Shown here: piece by piece, positions 1 through 4,702 of the stretch
Layout of the letters: each line of letters opens with the position of its first letter
How positions within the stretch are numbered: the stretch's first letter is position 1
Assembly: GCA_945952355.1 (NCBI GenBank)
Contig: CAMFIW010000139.1
Span: forward strand, 1-7,105
DNA length: 7,105 nt
DNA from: an uncultured Phenylobacterium sp.
GTDB lineage: Bacteria > Pseudomonadota > Alphaproteobacteria > Caulobacterales > Caulobacteraceae
Reading direction: 5' to 3'
The notes under the pieces: model-generated
Seen by the model: the letters and a program-made list of their open reading frames with translations, nothing else
Database searches by the model: none
What the model was told of the DNA's origin: nothing
Translations under genes and position numbers: made by a program

Positions 1-284
1 GCCTGGCCGGTGCCGGGGTGTGGGCGCGGCCCGGTGAAATTTTCGACTTCGGCCCCGGCGGTCGGGTTTGGGCGCGCGGAGGCCTGCCGGGCTAGGCCCT
101 CGGCCTGGCGAACGCCTGCAGCGGCCTCCGCCAGGCGCGGCGCATTGGCCTGCGCCTGGGCGAGAAGATCTCGAAATGGCGGCGCTGGATCGGCCGCCGC
201 GCCCTGACTCGAGGCCAGCGCGGCAAGCATCGCAGCGGCGCTGGCGGCTGCATATCGCAGCCGGCCACGCATGATGGGTGACAT
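1..284 (-). CDS. TolC-family outer-membrane efflux protein, CzcC/CusC-like (5' part only)
   Basis: The first 94 codons and two further bases are present; the gene runs off the left edge. The protein begins MSPIMRGRLRYAAAS, has an Ala-rich signal peptide ending near residue 31 (QGAAA, then DPAPPF), and continues with an alpha-helical stretch around LLAQAQANAPRLAEA and then RPNPTAGAEVENFTG. That order (signal peptide, helix, then an RPNP..G.E.ENF.G segment) is characteristic of CzcC-type channels of heavy-metal RND pumps, which form the outer-membrane exit duct of a CzcCBA or CusCBA complex. Start: ATG at 284 with GAGGA about 11 nt upstream; an in-frame ATG at 272 is the alternative. It lies 63 nt after the small Cys/His protein on the same strand and is probably its operon partner, with czcB and czcA expected beyond the edge. 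Family call is good; the metal (Co/Zn/Cd or Cu/Ag) cannot be read from this fragment. Confidence 0.8.
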   Translation of the reverse strand, partial: MSPIMRGRLRYAAASAAAMLAALASSQGAAADPAPPFRDLLAQAQANAPRLAEAAAGVRQAEGLARQASARPNPTAGAEVENFTGPRPHPGTGQ

Positions 285-323
285 GAAAATGGGTATCCTC
301 TGAAGTTCCGACGCGGTCGCGGA

Positions 324-338
324 CGCCGCTCAGCGGCG
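324..338. other. Inverted repeat between the small Cys/His gene and czcC-like gene
   Basis: CGCCGCT and AGCGGCG (7 bp arms) flank one base, so in RNA it would fold as a GC stem with a four-base loop. It lies 10 nt after the stop of the 348-830 gene and about 40 nt before the czcC-like start. There is no T-run, so it is not a standard terminator. It could stabilise mRNA or affect translation of the efflux gene; function is inference. Confidence 0.35.
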
Positions 339-347
339 ACGGGAGCG

Positions 348-830
348 TCAGGCTCTCGGAGGTCTTTCCAGGCGCGCGGGGGCCGAGGCCTGCGCCCACT
401 GGTCATTGGCCACGGGCCACGCCGACTGTTTCAGCAACGGTGTCGCGGAGGCGATGAACACTGCGGGCAATGCGATGGAGTGCGACGTACAATGGCCGGT
501 GCAAAGGCCGCCAAGGGCGCCCTTGATGGGCGTTTCGTGTCCCGTTGTGGATTTGGCGACTTCGCTCATCGCTTGGGCGCTGACAGGCTGGTCCGCATCC
601 GCGTCCAGCCAACGGTGGGCGGCAGGGCCGCAGACGACCGAGCCGAGTACGAAGGCGACCAGGAAGAAAGCAGTGAGCCCTCGCGGAGCAGTGCGGAGCA
701 GGCCAGGTCCACGAGCTGCAGGCAGATGGCGGACCCTGATCGGACGCGCGCTGGCGCGGCCGCCTCCCACACGCGAGCGTGCGGCGCGGGCAATCAGGCC
801 GAAAGACTTTCGGATCGCCGTCCCAATCAT
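348..830 (-). CDS. Small membrane-anchored Cys/His protein of a metal-efflux operon, function unknown
   Basis: A 160-residue protein I cannot assign firmly. Residues 1-50 are Arg-rich, residues 51-68 form a hydrophobic segment (LTAFFLVAFVLGSVVCG) that would act as a signal anchor, and the rest is predicted periplasmic. The clearest motif is C110-T-G-H-C114 followed by H117, a plausible soft-metal site; C67 sits at the end of the membrane segment. Small Cys/His proteins of this type, some labelled DUF2946-like, are often found directly before czcC or copper genes in Proteobacteria; that resemblance is from memory of the pattern, not a search. The gene starts 8 nt after the CDF transporter stop and ends 63 nt before the czcC-like gene, so it is almost certainly cotranscribed with both. 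The 50-residue Arg-rich lead before the membrane segment is odd, and the true start may lie downstream, but no better in-frame start with a ribosome-binding site is visible. Confidence 0.6.
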   Translation of the reverse strand: MIGTAIRKSFGLIARAARSRVGGGRASARPIRVRHLPAARGPGLLRTAPRGLTAFFLVAFVLGSVVCGPAAHRWLDADADQPVSAQAMSEVAKSTTGHETPIKGALGGLCTGHCTSHSIALPAVFIASATPLLKQSAWPVANDQWAQASAPARLERPPRA

Positions 831-838
831 TGCGGGCT

Positions 839-1555
839 CTATACTCGCCCGTGCGGTTGGATGGAATGTGTTATATATTCACGCGGAGCAGCGCCGTCTT
901 GGGCGGCGCGCCGCTCACGCCGAGCTTGGCGGATGATCTGCCAAGATGACTTCAAGAACACTGCCGCGAGCAGGGCCCCGACTATCAGGTCAGGCCAACG
1001 CGACTGGGTAAGCGCGACGGCAGCACCGGTGGCGGCGACCGCGAGGCACTGGATCAGGTCGTTGCGGGTGCAAATCCAGACGGAGCGGACGTTGGCGTCG
1101 CCATCGCGATAGCGCACCAGCAAGGCAGCGGCGATGAGATTGGCCGCCGCGCCAAAGAGGCCCAACCCCGAGATCGCACCGCCATCAGGTTCAGCGGCCG
1201 TGATGGCGCGCCAGATCGCGAAGGCGAGAATGCCGATCGCCATCGCGCCGAGACTGGCGCCCTTGATCAGCGCCGCGTTGCTACGGACCTCGACGCTTCG
1301 GCCGATCGCCCAGAGGCTGAGCGCGTAGGTCGCAGCGTCCGCCGCGAAATCGAGCGTGTTGGCCGCCAACGACGCGGAGTTCGCCATCCAGCTGCCGATC
1401 CCGACGACCGCAAAGCCGAGCAGGTTGATCACGATCACGATCCCGAGGATGCGCTTATAGGCGGTGGAGGCGCCGTCAAAGGCCACCGCTTCCCCACAGC
1501 CGCAGCCCGAAGACGTCGTCGTCTCGGCAGAAGGTGAACAGCTCGACATGACCAT
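839..1555 (-). CDS. Short cation diffusion facilitator (CDF) family transporter, six membrane helices, no cytoplasmic domain
   Basis: A 238-residue inner-membrane protein that should export divalent metal ions by proton antiport. Six hydrophobic segments lie near residues 36-55, 62-83, 100-120, 127-147, 161-180 and 188-208. Helix 2 carries D69-F-A-A-D73, the DxxxD half of the CDF metal site (as D45/D49 in YiiP). Helix 5 carries C162-T-R-N-D166 where YiiP has HxxxD, so Cys replaces His. Only 30 residues follow helix 6, so the ferredoxin-like C-terminal domain of typical 300-residue CDFs is missing. The N-terminus has C6 and a C18-G-C20 pair that could bind metal. It is divergent from the MerR-type regulator, 64 nt apart, and heads an operon with the small Cys/His protein and the czcC-like gene. 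An ATG at 1549 is an alternative start. The substrate is not determined; the Cys ligand and the regulator suggest a soft or borderline metal such as Cd, Zn or Co. Confidence 0.82.
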   Translation of the reverse strand: MVMSSCSPSAETTTSSGCGCGEAVAFDGASTAYKRILGIVIVINLLGFAVVGIGSWMANSASLAANTLDFAADAATYALSLWAIGRSVEVRSNAALIKGASLGAMAIGILAFAIWRAITAAEPDGGAISGLGLFGAAANLIAAALLVRYRDGDANVRSVWICTRNDLIQCLAVAATGAAVALTQSRWPDLIVGALLAAVFLKSSWQIIRQARRERRAAQDGAAPREYITHSIQPHGRV

Positions 1556-1556
1556 G

Positions 1557-1587
1557 ACTCTGCATCCTCTAGTCGGTGGAGGATCAA
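1557..1587 (-). promoter_or_regulatory. MerR-type operator/promoter for the CDF efflux operon
   Basis: ATCCTC (1564-1569) and GAGGAT (1579-1584) form a perfect inverted repeat with a 9 nt spacer. Read on the minus strand, TTGATC (1587-1582) is a good -35 element; 19 nt later CAGAGT (1562-1557) sits at the -10 position, a weak match. A dyad lying between a -35 and a -10 element 19-20 bp apart is the hallmark of promoters activated by MerR-family proteins through DNA distortion, and the repeat edge overlaps the -35 as in the merT promoter. The adjacent regulator at 1620 is the obvious binder. The predicted transcript start falls at about 1550, on or beside the start codon of the CDF gene. Core elements are my reading; no start site is measured. 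Confidence 0.65.
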
Positions 1588-1619
1588 GGCCCTATTTTGC
1601 GCGGGAAGAAGGAAACCTC

Positions 1620-2066
1620 ATGTCGCCTCTCCCCATCGGACGTCTTGCCAAGCTGACCGACGTTAAGGTCACAACGATCCGCTTCTACGAAAGCATTGGC
1701 CTGCTGCCGGAACCCCTGCGAACCCACAGCGACCGCCGGATCTACGACGAGGGGGATGTGCGCCGGCTGGGGTTCATCAAACATGCGCGGCAGCTTGGCT
1801 TTGCGGTGGAAGCGATCCGTGATCTGCTCGAACTGTCGGATCATCCCGAGCGGGTATGCGATAGCGCCAATGCGATTGCCCAGGAGCAGTTGGCCGCCGT
1901 GGACGCAAAGATCGCCCAGCTCGGCGCGTTGCGTGAAGAGCTTGTCCGCATGACCGCGGCCGGCTGTAGCGGTCCGGCGGCGAGCTGCCGTGTGATTGAA
2001 TCGCTGAGCGACCACGGGCTCTGCTCGGGCGACCACGAGCCGATGGCGGGTCCAGTGTCCGTGTGA
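1620..2066 (+). CDS. MerR-family metal-responsive regulator (ZntR/CadR/PbrR-like)
   Basis: A 148-residue dimeric DNA-binding regulator. The N-terminus (PIGRLAKLTDVKVTTIRFYE, then GLLPEP and RRIYDEGDVRRLGFI) is the MerR winged helix-turn-helix, residues 5-55. A dimerisation helix covers about 83-112. C80, C116 and C123 match the three-Cys pattern of Zn/Cd/Pb sensors, with a C-x6-C metal loop (GCSGPAASC) close to that of CadR; C135 and H139 are extra possible ligands. The lack of the two-Cys CueR arrangement argues against a copper sensor. Start: ATG at 1620 is preceded by AAGAAGGA with 6 nt spacing, and the alignment of family members begins here, although the frame stays open upstream to 1464. 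It is divergent from the CDF operon and probably activates it from the operator at 1557-1587. copC begins 133 nt downstream on the same strand, so some readthrough into copCD is possible. Confidence 0.9.
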   Translation: MSPLPIGRLAKLTDVKVTTIRFYESIGLLPEPLRTHSDRRIYDEGDVRRLGFIKHARQLGFAVEAIRDLLELSDHPERVCDSANAIAQEQLAAVDAKIAQLGALREELVRMTAAGCSGPAASCRVIESLSDHGLCSGDHEPMAGPVSV

Positions 2067-2101
2067 ATCCGCACGTTTGTCCTCACCTGCGCCCAAAGGC
2101 T

Positions 2102-2129
2102 GTGGCGCCACCCAGTCGCCCCAGGCGAC
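2102..2129 (+). terminator. Two adjacent inverted repeats after the MerR gene, possible weak terminator
   Basis: A perfect 10 bp palindrome GTGGCGCCAC (2102-2111) is followed by GTCGCC-CCA-GGCGAC (2115-2129), a 6 bp GC stem with a three-base loop. They lie 36-63 nt after the regulator's stop. No T-run follows, so factor-independent termination would be poor. They may mark the boundary between the regulator and copCD or only stabilise the 3' end. Confidence 0.3.
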
Positions 2130-2199
2130 GCGTGAGGGGTCTGGGCTGGCCGCCGCGTAGTCCTTGGAGGGACAGCGTCACAACCTCGGGAACAGCACC

Positions 2200-2568
2200 A
2201 TGCCCAACTGCAAAAACTTTTTCGCGGCAGGCTTGGCCACCGCAGCTCTGCTCACGGCAGGCGCCGCCTCCGCTCATGCCCATCTGGTCAAATCGACCCC
2301 TGCCGCGAACGCCACAGTTGCGGCCCCAAAGACCATCAGCCTGACCTTCAACGAGAAACTGACGCCCGCCTTCTCGAAGTTCGAGATCGTCATGCCGGCG
2401 ATGAACGCAATGCCGGTTCCGGTGAAGACCAGCGTCTCGAAGGACGGGTTGAGCATCGTCGGCACGCCGCAGGCGGCGCTCATGCCAGGTGTTTACAAAA
2501 TCACTTGGCACGCCGCCACGAGCGACGGTCACAAGATGGATGGCGCCGTCGACTTCACGGTCAAGTAG
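2200..2568 (+). CDS. copC: Periplasmic copper-binding protein CopC
   Basis: A 122-residue exported copper carrier of the CopC/PcoC/YobA fold. A signal peptide (residues 1-25, ending ASA) gives a mature protein starting H26-A-H28-L-V-K-S-T-P, the conserved N-terminal His that helps bind Cu(II). The other Cu(II) ligands lie in the C-terminal SDGH motif (D109, H111). A Met cluster, M65-PA-M68-NA-M71, corresponds to the Cu(I) site of the family. The final strand DGAVDFTV is typical. The length matches the family (about 120-130). Start: ATG at 2200 gives a proper signal peptide; a TTG at 2164 would only add a polar extension before it. The ribosome-binding site is weak (CGGGA, about 9 nt upstream). 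copD starts 3 nt after its stop, so the two are one unit; CopC probably passes copper to or from CopD. Confidence 0.93.
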   Translation: MPNCKNFFAAGLATAALLTAGAASAHAHLVKSTPAANATVAAPKTISLTFNEKLTPAFSKFEIVMPAMNAMPVPVKTSVSKDGLSIVGTPQAALMPGVYKITWHAATSDGHKMDGAVDFTVK

Positions 2569-2571
2569 GCC

Positions 2572-3504
2572 GTGCTGGAGCCTGCGGTCATCCTCCTCAG
2601 GCTGGTGCAGTTCGCGGGGGCGATGATCCTATTCGGTTCGTCGCTCTTCGCCCTCTACGCTCTGCCTGTCCACCGGCCGGGTTCCGTTCACGAAGGCCCT
2701 TGGCTGCGCCAGCTCCTATCCTGGAGCGCGGCCGGCCTGGTGGTCGGCAGTCTCCTTGGCTTATTGGCCCAGACGTCGATGCTCGCCGGCTCGATGACCG
2801 AAGGCCTTAAGCTGTCCTCGCTGTCGGCGGTAGTCACCACTATGGGGCTTGGCCGCTCGGCGCTGGTCCGAACTGCGGCTGCCGGCCTGGCGCTCGTCCT
2901 GCTTCTCGTTCGTTGGCCTGATCGAAGGACTTTAGGTGCCTGTGCGATCCTGGGCGCTATCGTCTGCGCCAGCTTCGCCTGGATGGGTCATGGCGCCGCC
3001 ACGGAGGGGGCTGGAGGTTCTCTCCACCTCGCGGCCGACATGCTTCACGCACTCGCCGCGGGCGTATGGATCGGCGCCCTCGTGGGGTTCGGGTTCCTCG
3101 CCTTCCGCCGCAACGGTCACACGGCCGACACGCAGGCCGTGCTCCACAAGGCCTTGCATAGGTTCTCCGGTGTTGGATCCGGCCTGGTGGCGGTCCTCCT
3201 GGTGACCGGTCTGATCAACAGCTGGTTCCTGGTCGGGCCAAGCCGGATTGCCAGTCTCTGGACGACACCCTACGGTCTGCTGCTGTCTGTGAAGCTCGCC
3301 CTTTTCGTTGCCATGCTGGGGCTCGCGGCAGCCAACCGCTTCCGCCTCACGCCCGCCCTGGGCGTGGCGCTCGACACCTCCGGCGCGCCTGAGGCCGCGT
3401 TGGGGGCTTTGCGCCTCAGCCTCCTGCTGGAGACCAGTCTCGCCGTCTCGGTGCTCAGCCTTGTGGCCTGGTTCGGCATGCTGGCGCCGGTGTCAGCACA
3501 GTGA
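2572..3504 (+). CDS. copD: Inner-membrane copper resistance protein CopD
   Basis: A 310-residue protein with about eight membrane helices (near residues 6-31, 48-72, 95-114, 121-138, 153-177, 200-221, 236-255 and 283-304), as in CopD/PcoD. Conserved family features visible are H140 at a periplasmic end (WMGHG), H152 and H159 in HLAADMLHALAAGVWIGAL, the LxxTGLINSW segment of helix 6, K241 in helix 7, and the AANRFRLTPAL loop. CopD works with CopC and is linked to copper movement across the inner membrane; direction and mechanism are debated. The start is GTG at 2572, 3 nt after the copC stop, which implies translational coupling. The gene ends at 3504 and is convergent with copB. Confidence 0.92.
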   Translation: MLEPAVILLRLVQFAGAMILFGSSLFALYALPVHRPGSVHEGPWLRQLLSWSAAGLVVGSLLGLLAQTSMLAGSMTEGLKLSSLSAVVTTMGLGRSALVRTAAAGLALVLLLVRWPDRRTLGACAILGAIVCASFAWMGHGAATEGAGGSLHLAADMLHALAAGVWIGALVGFGFLAFRRNGHTADTQAVLHKALHRFSGVGSGLVAVLLVTGLINSWFLVGPSRIASLWTTPYGLLLSVKLALFVAMLGLAAANRFRLTPALGVALDTSGAPEAALGALRLSLLLETSLAVSVLSLVAWFGMLAPVSAQ

Positions 3505-3556
3505 TCGACGCCGTCGAGCGCAACTGATCTGCAACCGAACCCCGCAGGCGGGCCGG
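3505..3556. terminator. Convergent copD/copB gap with two small hairpins
   Basis: This 52 nt gap between convergent genes holds TCGAC-GCC-GTCGA (3505-3517), directly after the copD stop, and CCCGC-AG-GCGGG (3541-3552), just after the copB end. Both are short GC stems with no T-run. They may act as weak bidirectional terminators or 3' end stabilisers; the call rests on position. Confidence 0.3.
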
Positions 3557-4702
3557 TCAGAAGAAGGCGCGAATGCCGAAGACCACACTGGTGGCCTCGG
3601 TGTCGGCCCCTCGCGCCCGGGCGAAGTCCGCCGTCCTGCCGAACTGCCGGTCCCAGGAAATCCCCACATAGGGCGCAAACTCGCGACGGACCTCGTAACG
3701 CAGGCGAAGGCCCAGCTCGGCGTTGGAAAGCCCTGAGCCGGTCTGAGTCTCTCGCGTGTCCTGGGCCGCGAAGTTCAGCTCCGCGCGCGGCTGCAGGATC
3801 ACCCGATTGGTGAGACGCAGGTCGTATGTTCCCTCGACCCGGCCGAGCAGCTCGCCCTTGTTCGACAGGAAGGCGGCGCCTTCGACGGAGAACCAATAGG
3901 GAAAGAGCGTCTCGAATCCGACGGTCGCGTAGGTGCGGCGACGCGGTTCAAAGTCTTGCCGCACCCCGACTTGGACATCGGTGTAGACCCCCACGGCCCG
4001 CGAGTAGAGCGCCTGCACTTCGGCGCTCTCGACGCCCTCGCCCCGAGTCGCTTCCCCCTCGCTCTTCAGAACCAGGCGATGAATGTCTCCGCCGAACCAG
4101 GCCTCCCCTTCCCAGCGATAGCCGTCGGTCCCGCCTGAGCGGGCTTGATACTCGAACAGATCCGCCATCACTTTCGAATAGGGCACGCCGCCGCCGCCGT
4201 GCTCTCGCCGCAGCTGCGCCCGGGCCCCGGCCATCGCAGCGGGGGAGAAGAACCGGTCGGCGACGTGATCAGCGGGCGGCGGGGGCGGCGCCGCTTTGGG
4301 CGCCTCGATCTCGCTCAGCAGCGGGCCGCTTGGGGGGCCGCCGTCCATCTTCATCCCTGGCATCGACCCGTGATCCACGCCCGGCATCGCCGCCGGTTTC
4401 GGCGCCGCTGGGTCGGCGGGCATGGTCATCCCTGGCATCGACCCATGATCAATCGCGGTAGCTGCGGGCATGGTATGGCCAGCGTGCGGATCTGCCGCGG
4501 CTGCAGGGGGTGGGGCCTGGTCTCGGGCGGCGGGCGGCGCAGCTGGTTTCTTGACCGGCTTGGCCGCTTTCGCAGGCTTAGTTGGCTTGGCCGGCGTCGC
4601 CGGCATCGCCATCCCCGGCATTGAGCTGTGGTCCATTGTCTGGGCCGCAGCGGAGCCCGCCATGGCGAGGGGCATCAGGGCGATAAGAGCGAGGCGGTTC
4701 AT
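3557..4702 (-). CDS. copB: Outer-membrane copper resistance protein CopB/PcoB
   Basis: A 381-residue exported protein. The signal peptide covers residues 1-20 (ending SAAA). Residues 23-119 are a low-complexity metal-binding region with three DHxSMPGM motifs (24-31, 85-92, 110-117), a H73-AGH76 pair and, at 35-58, a Lys/Pro/Ala-rich linker. Residues 146-381 are the conserved CopB domain, starting DRFFSPAAMAGARAQLRREHGG and containing YRWEGEAWFGGD, RAVGVYTDVQVGVRQDF and FAPYVGISWDRQFG, ending in the terminal Phe expected for an outer-membrane beta barrel. CopB works with CopA in periplasmic copper tolerance, probably by binding copper or moving it across the outer membrane. Its ATG overlaps the copA stop as ATGA, so translation is coupled. 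At 381 residues it is longer than plain CopB barrels because of the N-terminal region. Confidence 0.92.
   Translation of the reverse strand: MNRLALIALMPLAMAGSAAAQTMDHSSMPGMAMPATPAKPTKPAKAAKPVKKPAAPPAARDQAPPPAAAADPHAGHTMPAATAIDHGSMPGMTMPADPAAPKPAAMPGVDHGSMPGMKMDGGPPSGPLLSEIEAPKAAPPPPPADHVADRFFSPAAMAGARAQLRREHGGGGVPYSKVMADLFEYQARSGGTDGYRWEGEAWFGGDIHRLVLKSEGEATRGEGVESAEVQALYSRAVGVYTDVQVGVRQDFEPRRRTYATVGFETLFPYWFSVEGAAFLSNKGELLGRVEGTYDLRLTNRVILQPRAELNFAAQDTRETQTGSGLSNAELGLRLRYEVRREFAPYVGISWDRQFGRTADFARARGADTEATSVVFGIRAFF
4352..4450 (-). repeat. DNA repeat pair encoding DHGSMPGM motifs in copB
   Basis: Two 24 nt direct repeats, 4352-4375 and 4427-4450, differ at one base (G or A at the 19th position) and lie 75 nt apart, start to start. 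They encode the second and third DHGSMPGM motifs of CopB. The first motif, encoded near 4610-4633, is more diverged. The near identity suggests recent duplication within the gene or gene conversion. Confidence 0.7.

Noticed and set aside
92..406. 104-codon minus-strand ORF at the left edge
   Set aside because: It overlaps the czcC-like gene and the small Cys/His gene in another frame, is Arg/Pro-rich without domains, and ends inside better-supported genes.
406..1112. Long plus-strand ORFs (406-936 and 480-1112) opposite the small Cys/His and CDF genes
   Set aside because: They are antisense frames of minus-strand genes in GC-rich DNA; no recognisable domain, and the opposite strand has clear membrane helices and metal-site motifs.
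3270..3896. 208-codon minus-strand ORF across copD and copB
   Set aside because: It covers the convergent ends of two well-supported genes in a different frame and has a low-complexity Arg-rich translation.
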